Shown: piece by piece, positions 48,934-59,800 of the stretch
How the letters are laid out: every line of letters begins with the position of its first letter
Numbering within the stretch: the stretch's first letter is position 1
Origin: Apteryx mantelli
Taxonomy: Eukaryota; Chordata; Aves; Apterygiformes; Apterygidae
Direction of reading: 5' to 3'
DNA: 64,000 nucleotides
Assembly: GCF_036417845.1 (NCBI RefSeq)
Contig: NC_090020.1
Coordinates: 40,098,425 to 40,162,424, forward strand
Made by a program: the position numbers and the translations under genes
Notes under the pieces: model-generated
The model's database searches: none
What the model saw: the letters and a program-made list of their open reading frames with translations, nothing else
What the model was told of the DNA's origin: nothing

Positions 48934-51900
48934 GGAGGATTGTTTAAACAATGTTATGTGAACCTGAATCAAACCCCAGTAACCATTTATTTTATTTTGC
49001 TCTACTGATAACATTAGAAATGCAAAGTAGCTCTGAAAAATGATGATAGGTAATGGAAAATGGAAATTAAGTAAAAAGGGGGTGCATATCAAGGTAAAAC
49101 CTTTTAGAAATGTATTTCAAAGGAGGAGGTTTTAAAGCTGCTAGCCTTCTAGGTCAGCAATGACAGATCATTGAAACAAAGGGAAATTAGAAATAAAGCT
49201 TTTCCTGTCCATAACCCACATTTTTACTCTAAAAAATAAGGAAATTCCTAACCACAAAGCACAAGACAGATTAAGGGAATCTTGTTTTGAAAAACATTTA
49301 AATTGTAGGGAAGAAAATTCGAGAAACTGAAGTTATTTGATGTTTCAGAAGAGGACAGGATTAAACAGTGGAAACACTGGGCAAGGATACATGATGTGCT
49401 GCATCCATAGAAACGGTGACTGTTTACAGAAACTGAAAGGTCATTAATCAGGGACCTCTCTCAAACTGGAGCAAAGGGTGTGATAGAAACTATAGATCCC
49501 TGCACTAAGGCTCTGGGCTCCGAGAAAATGGACTGAGAGTCTAATTAAGGATAAAACACTCCACAACCAGAATAAAACCAAACCTGTAAGGTCAAATGAG
49601 CACAGTCTAAAAGTGAAATCACGTCCCTCAAATCTGCTAGAGTTCTTTTCAGATAAGTTGTTTGTGTTTTAAAGGAGTTGATAGCAGTAACCCAGTGGAT
49701 ACAATTTACTTATTTACTTATTACTCTTATTTTCTTAAGGCATTTGAAAAGCGTCTCCAAAATAGAACATCAAGTAACGTAATAACAAGGAAAGGGACAA
49801 TGTCACACTGTGCATAGAGAACTAGAGAAGGAAAGAAAGATGTAACGAATGAGTCACATCCACCTTAAGTTTCTAGCCATACATAAGATTTCTAGTCTCA
49901 TCTGTGAAAGACAATGAATACAAATGAACAAGGATGAAGTTACTGCAAAGAGCAATATTGCCACGTTTTCAAAGAATCATGAATCAAGCCACATAAAGCC
50001 TGAGTTTTTTTAAAACCACAGAATGTGTTTATTTAACTTCTGGTACTAAAACCTTTAAAAATCATCCTTCCAGGCTCTTGTCCACCTTTATGAAAGCTAG
50101 AAACACATTTTTAAGACAAGTAAAATACTGGAAGGATGAGGTTGAGAGCCAGATCACATGAGTCCAAGGCCTGAAGCTTCCAGAACTGCAAGCCATGGGA
50201 ACAGATCTACCTGGAAAATCCAGGGCCCTCGATGCCATGACTCCCTGGCAAGTGTTGTGCACTGAGTTTCAATGCAGTTATGTGCACACAGCTCCTTGAG
50301 CCAGAAGAGAGCTGCAGCCACCCTTGAGACCTCCCCAGCTGGCTTCCTGCCCCACAATCAGAGGTGGCAATACTAGGATATGGAAACATGTACCATGAAA
50401 CTGGACAGGACCAGAAGGCGGTACTGAGGAGTGCGAGAGGTACAGCCCTGCAAGAGCAGTTAGTTGGGAAAAGAGATAAGAACGGGAAAGGGAAATCTGA
50501 AAAACAGCTACTGCGACGGACACCAGAAAGTGAAGTACCCTGTGGCAGTAACATGAGTTTCCCACCCAAGACCAGTCCCCAGAAGGAAGTATCCACGCTC
50601 TCAGCCCTGTTCAGCCCTTGGTCTCTTGGCTGAGGTTGCAGCGAGGCTGCTCCTGGGCACTGGCAGAGGATAGGGAGAGGCAAACACAACGCTCATTTTT
50701 CCTCCCAGCTCTCCAGCAATGCACTGAAGAGAGGAGGAATGAGTGGCAATGGCCAGACTGACTTTGGTACAAGCCAGAGCATATAGCTACACTAGGAAGG
50801 AAAGAGATGTTTTTAAGCCCCCTACATCACCTTGCTAGAGTACAGGCATTTTCACATGAGTTTGAAGGGAATCGCACCATGGCTCCCGCAGAATCAAAGC
50901 TGTATCTCGCACTCAGCAGTTGCCCTTTTAGCCCAGCTGGTTTGCCTTGCAGTTTCAACATTAGAAACTCACATCTAAGAGAACCTGTTTCACCTAGATG
51001 AAAAATTGATGGAGGAATTCAAATGTGTTTACTGCACATAAAGGTCTGTTTCTTCTTCACAGGAAGAAAACAACAACATGCATTTCATTGCTCAGTAATC
51101 CCAGTATATGCATCTGGTGATCTCTGTGCCAGAGCAGCCCTCGCTCTCCACCCGCACACAACTCCTCCTCCTGTCTTTCTGCTTTAATACATAGAGAAAC
51201 CAATATCCATCCAGCCTTTGCTGCTTTGACCTGTCATGTGCCTTGGGCAGTTCTTCCGTTGTCTGTAGCTGTCTCCACTAAATAAAAGACATTTAACTGT
51301 GCCTTCCATGGAGACTATGCTTGCCTCTGTCACTGGGTTTAATCTGGTATGGGGAAGGAGTTCCTAAAGAAGGGCACCAGGACTGTACAAACTGCTGCCA
51401 GACAGTCTCCAGTGTATTACTTAAGAAAAATATATAGCACCTTTCCAGTGGCTTGCTACCTTTCTTGTGATTCCCAGAGGACGACTTTGCTGTTATTTCC
51501 ATTTAAACTGTTCATGATATTTCTGCTTAATTATTGGGATAGTTATCCATTACCATATACAACCATACCATCCAACTGTCAAATTGAGTGCAATACATTT
51601 CCTTCCTGATGCCTGTGCTGATCCAGTTCTACAACTTTGGTTGCTTTAATACCACTGTGCAGTTTTTATATTTCCACTGCGTACATCTTGTTCTTGGAAG
51701 AACTGGCATTTATTTTTGTCCCTGAAAAGGGTCATCGTATAACTTCTGAATCACAGGAATAAAGAGAAATTAAAGTGTTTTTTCCCATAGCATAGACAGT
51801 AAGGTTCCAAAACTGATTAAAGTATATTATTTATAAAAAAAGGCATTTCATAAAATATGATGCCTGACAGCAATTCATAAAGTTTATATTTTTGCAATTA

Positions 51901-52410
51901 TTTTTATTTGAAAGAGAAGTATTTGTTAACTATCTATAAAAGATGACATTTCATATATACTTGCAGGGAGAACTCTAAAACTACTTTTATTCCTGGAGGA
52001 TTTGAGAAGTTTTATTTTCCAAGTTGCTTTTTTTTTTTTTTAATATCAGAAAGCAAAAATAAAATACCAAGTACTAATGGTTTAAGATACATATATGCTG
52101 GAATCAAAGTACATTTATGTCACATTTCAAAGTAAAGCTTTCAGACAGATATCAACATCAGTTCAAACAAAATACCAGAAGTGATTGTGTGGCACCCAGT
52201 CTTAAAACATACTTGTCAGAAGATAAGCAGCAGAAAACAAATACAGCATAAAATGGTGATGAGATGAAAGCAAAAACATAGCAGCAACATTTCAAGGAAA
52301 AAAAAATTAGCAGAAGAAGGAAAAACTAGTAATTTTCATGATGTATGATAATGGGAGTTATTTCATAATATCTGTTGCATTTATAATGAATTCAACATGA
52401 TTATTTTTAG

Positions 52411-52549
52411 GTCACGATCCAAAACAATGACTGTAGTGATTCACTGATTGGAAGTGAAACAAATGCTTACCAGTTTTCCTGGGACAAACCTTTTGAGGCA
52501 GATCTCACTTTCGATGACACTAGAAGAAAGTTTGCATTTTGCTTCAAAA
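52411..52549 (+). CDS. Candidate internal coding exon, function unknown
   Basis: A splice acceptor (tgattatttttag) is followed by 139 bases open in one frame only, then by a good donor (aaaa|gtaagag). The frame starts with a complete codon (phase 0) and ends with one spare base (phase 1). It gives 46 residues beginning VTIQNNDCSDSLIG and ending DDTRRKFAFCFK, with the central acidic and aromatic stretch YQFSWDKPFEADLTF. Two cysteines and mixed beta-like composition would suit an extracellular domain, but I recognise no family. An in-frame TAG (the acceptor itself) precedes it, and a stop follows soon after the donor, so it can only code as an exon. Open stretches of this length next to an AG occur by chance, hence the modest confidence. 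Confidence 0.28.
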
Positions 52550-53165
52550 GTAAGAGAATTTGCTCTTCCTGCTAGCAGGCGTCATCTGAGGCAGGCACTC
52601 TTTTTCAGGTGTTGGAGGGATGTACTTTATTGCTCTGTATCCCATATCTGTGTTTTTACATTGCTCTTCACCTCATCTGAAGCACTGCCTTTTTATCTGC
52701 TGGCTGTATCTCTGATCTGGGGCTCTTCTAGAGCTACTGAAGCATTCACTACATGGGATTTTTAAATTGATCTATTTAAAAATGTGGAAATCTCTGTATA
52801 GACATATTTTTCTCAAGGATGGTTTACTTCAGCATAGGTTAAGCTAATGCCAAATATTGGCTTAAATAAAATTACAACTTTAGAGCAAGTAATACAAGCA
52901 AATTGCCTTCCCACATTATCTCTAAGAAGACAGTCTTTGAGCCACCTTCCTGCTTAGAGTGACAAGAATACATATCCTGTATTGTCATAGCTATAACCTG
53001 TAGCTCAGACAACCCACAACACATTGTAGATACTGTCCTTGAAAGTAAGTCCTCAGATAATCTACATAAAATCAAAGGCAAAGAAAACTAATAGGTTAAA
53101 AGGACGTTCGGAGTAAATTTATCATTGTATTGTCCACACACATCTTGCACTCCTTCTGAGTAGAA

Positions 53166-53262
53166 GGTTGGGGGCTTGGGTTTTTTTAGTTTGGTTGGTT
53201 GGTTGGGGTTTTTCTGCTTGTTTTTTGGGGGGAAGTCTTTGCTTATTTGGTTTTTTTTTGTT
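53166..53262. repeat. G/T-rich low-complexity tract with (GGTT)4
   Basis: The plus strand is almost only G and T, with ggttggttggttgggg at 53193-53208, several other G3-G6 runs and T-runs. At least four G-runs lie close enough for G-quadruplex formation. A 62-codon frame here (rich in G, F, L and W) reflects composition only. It is not telomeric (no TTAGGG). Confidence 0.8.
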
Positions 53263-53476
53263 TTACATATATCAACTGTACACTATATGCATAAAAACAC
53301 AGTCTTATTTCAGGGCACACCACCACTGTTTCAAGCAGGTTCTTAGCAGATATTAGCCACCATGCAAGCATTAGTTAGCCACAAACTAACAAAATAGGGC
53401 ATGCACTCACTGGAGTCTGGTTCAAGAAGAGTCAAAAGCGTATCCACAAATCAAGGGTGAGGGGAAACTTATCCTT

Positions 53477-53826
53477 CATAGAATAATTTAGGTTGGAACA
53501 GACCTCTGGAGGTCACCTGGTCCAACTTCACAACCAAAGCAGGGCCAACTGAATCAGGTTGCTCAGGGCTGCGTCCAGTCAAATTTTGAGTATCTTTAAT
53601 GATGGAGACTCCACATCTCTGGGCAACTTGTTCTGGTGTTTGAATACCTTCATGCTACTTTTTTGTAATAGCAAACTGGAATTTTCCCTTGCTGTAACGT
53701 ATGACTTTTGCTTCCAGCCCTATCTTCATACACCTCTGAGAATAGTCTGGCTCTGCCTTTTCTATAAATTGCCACGAGATAGTTGAAGACAGCAATAAGA
53801 TTCTCCCCTGAGCCTTCTCCTCTGTG
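53477..53826 (-). mobile_element. CR1 non-LTR retrotransposon, 5'-truncated 3' end
   Basis: Read on the plus strand the block opens with catagaat, the reverse complement of the ATTCTATG octamer that ends CR1 elements, followed by ttaggttggaacagacctct and then ggtccaac. Further on come the ctgggcaacttgttct, aactggaattttccct and cctgagccttctcct blocks, all in the order expected of an antisense CR1 3' UTR. About 350 bp survive and no reverse transcriptase region is present, so this is an ordinary dead 5'-truncated copy. It is the least decayed repeat in the window, though clearly diverged. A 75-codon plus-strand frame inside it is fortuitous. This element is the main reason for assigning the window to a bird or close sauropsid. 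Confidence 0.92.
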
Positions 53827-53829
53827 AAT

Positions 53830-56800
53830 TTTCTGCTGTGTGGAAGCAGTGGCTAACAAAACAGCAGAATCCATTTTAAGAAGAAATTGGGCAGGAATAA
53901 TAAAGAAGGTAAATAAAATAGAAAAGTGCAGGAAGGAGAGATGGCAGGAGAGGGTAGGGTAGAGCAGACTGCAGAGAAATAATTTTGTATCAGAAAAGTA
54001 GGCATCTGAGGAAGGAGTTGCAGATAAATATATCAGTTTTGGCAGAAAGTCATCAGAGGGCTGGCACTCAGTGGCAGACAGGGAAAGCATAGTATGCGAG
54101 CTTCCAGGTAGTACACAAACCACTCACATTTCACAGGAGCTCTTGAGGTTTTGAGAGTCGCCTAGCGGTGAATATGTGACAGGTACAGCTGCAGTATTTC
54201 AGTGTCCCATACGTGGATTGGAAACCTTCTGTCCCCAAGACATAGGAAAGCACATTTGAAGTGGGGTTACATTTTCAGTTTCTCCTGAAAGGAATAAAAT
54301 TTGGGCATCTCAAAATCACTTACAGACCCAATTGAACATAAGGCAAATGGAGACAATCAGAAAAACTGCTTCAAAATCATGCTGTTGCTCCAAGCCAGAT
54401 TGCTAAAGCAGATCCATCCTGAACAGGAACTAAGCATCTATGAAAAAATATAAGCTGTGGGTTCAACAAAATTTGAAATATGTCCATTAAATGCAAATGG
54501 CAAGCAGATATCAATGACCCTGTTCTATTCCATTGAGCTTTTTTGAGGCCAATGAGACTGCATGTGGGAAGAAGAAATAAATCTCCTGAAAAAGATGCTC
54601 ATTGATTCAACACAGCTAGATACTACGCTCCTGGGTCTCAGTCTCATGCACAGACTACTGGACCATGCATCTTCTTCACAATCTATTATTTTTATCCCTG
54701 TTTATAGTTTACTGAGGAACAAGACAAATCCAAACTATTTAGACGCTAACATGGAATTAGTGGGAAGACAGAAAATTCTAGTTGCCACTACTAGCGCCAT
54801 TCTTTCTTTTAAGTTCATAGCCAACAGCTGAAAAATAACAGATTAGATCTCTATTCATTATTGTTTCCCTGAGGAAAGTGCACGTTGTGATAAACCTCAT
54901 TTTTCCTAAGTGAAATACCTTTCATCCAACAAACATACTATGACTACTGCAGGCATGATCCCCAACTCTGAGAAGTGACACCTATGCCATGTCAGACTTT
55001 TGTATCCACATAACTGTAAAAGAGATAGCTATTTCTTTTAAATGTTTTCTTCTGTAAATGCTGTTGTTTAACCAGTTAAATGATAATTGCTTATAAGTGG
55101 ATGATATTCTGCATGAACAGGCTTCTGTATCAGTAAAAAAACTCTTCTTAAAGCATTTCAAAAGCACATACTCTTTCATTTATGGGTTTAGATTTTCTTC
55201 AAAGAGAACCATCTCATTACCTTAAGTCAGAACATTTTAGAAGTGCCTCACAAAAGTATTTGATAAAGATCTAAAGACAGAGTAAAGCCTTTGATATATA
55301 ATAAAATAATTTTGAATCATCCTTTCACACACAAGAGCAAGACAATGTATCTTTTTAAAGAAGCATCATCTACTTGGTATATAGCATCAATATAGAGGCT
55401 TTTTCCCATCTGCTCCTGAGCTAAAATAATTGCAGTAAATTAAAAGTGACAAAATCAATCACCAATTACTGCAATAAAAATAATTCAGCTTCTCTTCTTG
55501 AAAAGAAGGAGGGAACAAATGTAGAATTTGATCAAGAAATGTTAATAACCGTCTAAACCAAAAATGCTGTAGCTAACAATAGGAACATGATATTAATATG
55601 CCACTTGTGATCTCAGAAGGACTAATAAAAAATGCAGTTTGCATGAAGTTTTGCGTCAAATGGACTTTTTATACTTGTCTTCAGTGACTAGCAGATGGCT
55701 GACAGAAGAGCTGGGGTAAAAATATTAAGAACTGAGCAGCAGATCTGAGCAGCAAATCAGAGAGGATTGCTCACTTAAATGCAGCCTGGAAGGACACCTG
55801 TATTCTTTCAGTGTTATAAAGGGTACTTGTACCTCAAGTATTGCTTTATTATATCCATATAAAAGACAAACATTTGGCATAAACATTTTTTACTTTCAGG
55901 TTCCGTGTTTATATATTTTTTTTATAAGTCTCTGCTCACTTGCTCTCTTTCTGAATGTAATCTCCTATGATCAGCCCAGTTACTGATCTATATTTTTTCT
56001 AGTGACATTTTCTTCAGTAAAATACACTATTTCCAAATCAATTTAGTTATTTGTACCCAAGATTGTTTCACTGTTAGGCTAGCTTGAAAACTGCTTGGTG
56101 GTTACAAATCAACATTCAATACAGAACACTATATCAAATTTCAAATGTTCTTTTTTCTGAGTGGTCGTCTTTGCAAACTACTCTCTGCAGCACAGGGTTT
56201 GCCTCAGACTATACTTCCAGTGAATACCTGAGTGCGTCAAATTCAAGCACATGCTATTGCAAACACTGATGCCAATAAAACAAGAATGATGAAGTGCTCA
56301 CAGAGACAGAAGACATGAAGTTAAGTGCACAGTCTAACCATATTCCCATTGATTTGTAACAAATACCCGAAGATTGCCTTTTCCACTTTTTTAAGGTTGA
56401 ATTTTTAATTTGTCTCCAGTCTCCTTTCTGCCTCTTTGTCTCTCCCTTTCTCATTTTCCTCCAGTCCCTGCATTGTGCTGACCAGGCACTCTGCTCTCTT
56501 CCATGTGTGATGCCAGCAGAGCAATATTGATTAGAGCCATAGATTATGGTGGATGTTGACTAGAATCCCAATGCAGCATCACTCCTAAACTGCACAAACA
56601 GGAGGGGAAAGACAGCCAAGCTGGAGGACAAAAGAACCAAATCTCAGTATTCACAGTAACTGCACAAGCTTAAAGAACACATCTGTGCCTAAAACCCTCA
56701 CCATTCAAAAATTAGGTCATTTCTTCATGTTAGACTCTGTGCTGCCTCGGATCAATATAAACACAATGAATGACAGGTTCGTAAGTTAGCTCAGGTGTCT

Positions 56801-58090
56801 CCTCCAAAAAACTCACAAGCAGTGACCATTAAAGCTAGGTTTCCTGGGACATTCCTTTAAAGGATATTATGTGCTCTTCAAGGTTAATATTGATTGTAAC
56901 ACAGACATTATTTTATTTTTGAATCTGACAAGGTCCAGGAGAGAAAATACTTTTTCACAGTCACTTTTAGGGGGAACTATGGAAGATGCAAGAACCTCCA
57001 AAGTTTTCAGCTCTCCACCTTTCATCAGCTCTTCCTTTTCATAAGGGTTTAAAGTGGTTGCCCTTCTCTTACACCATAGCAAATGCTTTAATGATCAGAT
57101 ACCTGATATATGCATTGTCTTTCATTTGCCTTTTCCCCCCCCTCCTGGTTTTGGCTAGGCCAGAATACTTAGGTTTCCATCTCTTCTGGGAGCCTAAGTG
57201 ATTCTGTAAAGGATGGATTTGTCTTCCTGGTCACAGGTGCTAGGGAACAGTAAAAAAAAAAAAAATCTCTCAGAATTGTGAGAGTCTTCAGAGACTTGCT
57301 ACTAGAAACTGCTGAGCAGTAGCTTCACTACATCTTTTTAGGGGATCTTTAGGGACACCTCTGTAGGTCCTGTAACAAGGGCTATGCAGGCTGCAGAGTT
57401 TTCACAACCAAATAACAAAGCTGGCCCAGGACTTTGTGAGTAAAGCTAAAGCAGAGCTTTTCTCCGCTAGTGCAGCCTAGTTCAGTCCCTTACTGAAAGG
57501 TAAGGGAGAATAATTATCAGTGAAGCTGCCCTTTGTACCATGAACTACCTTCAGTTTTTAGGTGTTTTTCCCAGGATATCCTGAATAATGCTTACACAAA
57601 ATCCCATTATGAGCTGTCTTATCATCGTAAGACATTATGGAAGGGGTCAGATACATGACTGAGTTGCAATAGCATGATGAATTCCCTGTCAGCTGAGCTA
57701 GTGTAATAAGCTGTGTATTGGCTCTTAGCCCACTGCAAATGTGAGGTAATTTAAACCTCTTTTATTTAGGTTTAAGAAAATGTCTTTTACCTCACTTTGC
57801 CAACAGCTAAAAGCAAGCACACAGTCAGTTACTGCAGTTCTGCTGATATGTAGCAACTTGACTGTGTGTTTGAACTCATGAGAGAAGTCAATAAACAGTT
57901 CAACTGACATTTATTATGCACCGGAAAGACAAGTTTGCTATCTGTGCATAGTAAAGAGTAGCATTTTATGTTGGTCCAGAAGATAGTGATTTCTTTCGAG
58001 TTTCTACACTGCACTGAGAGAGGAACGAATCCTACTGCCCACATCCATTTAGTTGCAGGGATACAGAGTCGAGACACTTAATTCTTCACT
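53830..58090. other. Non-coding stretch, no gene seen
   Basis: AT-rich sequence. A 157-codon minus-strand frame at 53650-54123 starts outside the CR1 relic and runs into it; the CR1-derived end argues against a conserved gene. A14 at 57252-57265. A consensus donor at 57502 (gaaag|gtaagg) has no convincing exon before it. Confidence 0.6.
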
Positions 58091-58099
58091 TTTCTCCAG

Positions 58100-58221
58100 C
58101 TTACCGCAAGGAAATGGAAGTTGTACGGTTTGTGGAGAGTTTGTTCCTCCCTCCGTGCAGTAGGGAGGGAAAAGCACACCATAATAAGTTACTATTTGCC
58201 CTAGAGTTGTACTCAAAATAA
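58100..58221 (+). CDS. Candidate exon or open segment, function unknown
   Basis: A strong acceptor (attcttcacttttctccag) is followed, in the phase 1 reading, by about 39 open codons starting YRKEMEVVRFVESLFLPP and ending at a TAA near 58219. A possible donor is tgca|gtaggg inside. The first 14 residues look natural. The rest, around the cctccctccgtgc text, does not. It competes with the candidate at 58742 as a continuation of any transcript leaving 52549. No family is recognised. Confidence 0.12.
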
Positions 58222-58611
58222 AATATTCATTAGGTTAAAAAAATTCACTATTTTTTACAAACCACTGTCATATATTATCCCTAATTTATATATATTAAAA
58301 CAGCAAATGAGAACTAGGTCATTACAGAGACCAGCAATTCAATATAAGAGAACTCTGGTTTATCTTATGCTATTTTCCTGCTTCTGACTCCCTTTTCTTT
58401 TACATTTTGCTTCACTTACACAAGAGGAAAACAATTTCTTGGTGATTCCCCAGAGGGCCAATTTTCTAATTAATAGAAGGTTCCAACTTGGCTATAATGG
58501 AATTACTGTAATCTATTAGAAATTGTTATACATGACACATTATTGAAGATGCCCTCCCTTGACCCTCCTAGAATATTTGTCATTCTCTATTGTTAAGGAT
58601 TAGGAAAACAA

Positions 58612-58650
58612 GTAAAAAACAAAAAAAACACAAAAACCCACAAAAATCAA
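58612..58650. repeat. A-rich low-complexity tract
   Basis: A-runs interrupted by single C residues (acaaaaaaaacacaaaaacc). About 90 bases upstream of the candidate exon at 58742. Confidence 0.8.
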
Positions 58651-58741
58651 TAATAGAGACACTTAGAAAATACCCATCAAGTTTTGCATTAAAAAATATT
58701 TTCTTGCCTAATGCTTTCCCTCCAACTCCTTCACTTTTCAG

Positions 58742-58974
58742 TTAAAATCCTCAAGGCCTTCACCACCCAGCTTCACAGAGAGTATAGAAGATGCAGCACA
58801 GAAATAAAACAGAATCACAGAAAGAAAACCAAGCCTCCTTTGCCCAAAGAGTGTGATTCAGAAGTGGTTCAAGGCCATGCTGAACTTCAGCTACTGAACC
58901 CCAGCCCCATTGTGAAGCATACTGCAACTATTTCAGATGCCCATTTCACAAAGAAAGTCATGAATTGCAAATAA
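58742..58974 (+). CDS. Candidate 3'-terminal coding exon, function unknown
   Basis: A strong acceptor (ctccaactccttcacttttcag) opens a 76-codon frame (phase 1 entry) ending in TAA at 58972-58974. The sequence starts KILKAFTTQLHREYRRCSTE, continues with a lysine-rich, basic linker (HRKKTKPPLPKE) and ends FTKKVMNCK. An AATAAA (58970-58975) overlaps the stop codon, which would leave almost no 3' UTR if used, so that signal is probably incidental. There are no cysteine patterns, membrane segment or known motif. The entry phase matches the exit phase of the candidate exon at 52411-52549. Length and composition are compatible with chance. Confidence 0.2.
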
Positions 58975-59194
58975 ACTTGTACTTAAAGATTAAACCTCCC
59001 GCTCACCAGAAGTCAGAGTTCTGGCAAACAAAGAACTTTGAGATGACCAGAGGAAATCTAGATACCTGCTGGTTTTCACCTCATTATGCTCTCTGTGGGT
59101 TTGTGCAGTTAGTTTAAATGTATATAAGGGTGGGTACAGGGCTGTTCATTTTAGCCAACTTTTGCAAACCTTTCAGTGGCACTTTTTCATCACA

Positions 59195-59800
59195 AATCTG
59201 AAAGAAGAGAAAATAGAAGGAAAAGAGGCAGAGAAGAATAGTGGGGCAGAGGAGAAGAAATGGAGACAAAAATGGAAAAGCAAAGTGAAGAAAGCAAAAG
59301 CTCCCACAGGATGATAGACAATCACCACCACAACCTCCTGGAAAACAGCAATGAAGGGCAGAGTTTCAGGGTGTGTGGCACATGATTTGGAAGAGAAGAC
59401 TGAGAGAAGTCTGGAAAAAAGTTGCTGAGGGAATAGAGCAAGAGCATATGTAAAGCAGAGTAATAGTGTGTGTCCTTTAACTGTACATCTCCAATCACCT
59501 CACAAAGAAATAAGCATCATTACTGAGATAGGAAGTAGGAACACAAAGGATAGGATAGGTGGATGAAAAAAATAAGAGGGAGGAGATTAAGACAGACATC
59601 TGGGAATGAAAGATAAAGGAAGTATGTAGAAAAGGCTGCAGGGAATAAGGAGGCATAAGAAAGTGTGTCAACAATAGAAGAAGAATAAATAAAAAAGACA
59701 AATTAGGAATCAAGCAGAAAATAACAGGGAAGAGTAAGATTAGAAGCAGAGCAAGAAGAGAAAAAGGAAAATTGAACTCTAAGTGAGCTGAAAGAGAATG
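59195..59800 (+). repeat. Purine-rich, strand-asymmetric region
   Basis: Over about 600 bases the plus strand is dominated by A and G, most strongly in 59200-59310 (gaagagaaaatagaaggaaa) and 59510-59800, with a mixed middle section. There is no fixed repeat unit. Long polypurine stretches of this kind may adopt triplex (H-DNA) structure or mark transcription-linked strand asymmetry. No gene is seen in it. Confidence 0.65.

Larger units (their letters stand above)
41935..52400. other. Gene-poor stretch, no gene seen
   Basis: Contains the hairpin at 43721, microsatellites at 46349 and 48904, the 10-bp duplication and a T14 run at 52028-52041. The longest frame of the window, 160 codons on the minus strand at 50207-50689, is serine-, leucine- and proline-rich with two overlapping alternative frames of similar length, typical of a GC-richer patch and not of a gene. 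Confidence 0.6.

Noticed and set aside
50207-50689. 160-codon minus-strand open frame, the longest in the window
   Set aside because: Composition follows the local GC-richness, other long frames overlap it on both strands, and it shows no domain, signal or splice support.
53193-53208. Telomere-like repeat
   Set aside because: The unit is GGTT, not TTAGGG, with only four copies in a G/T-rich low-complexity tract.
53650-54123. 157-codon minus-strand open frame
   Set aside because: Its C-terminal third lies inside the CR1 relic on the same strand, but not as CR1 ORF2. Read-through of a dead repeat and flanking DNA.
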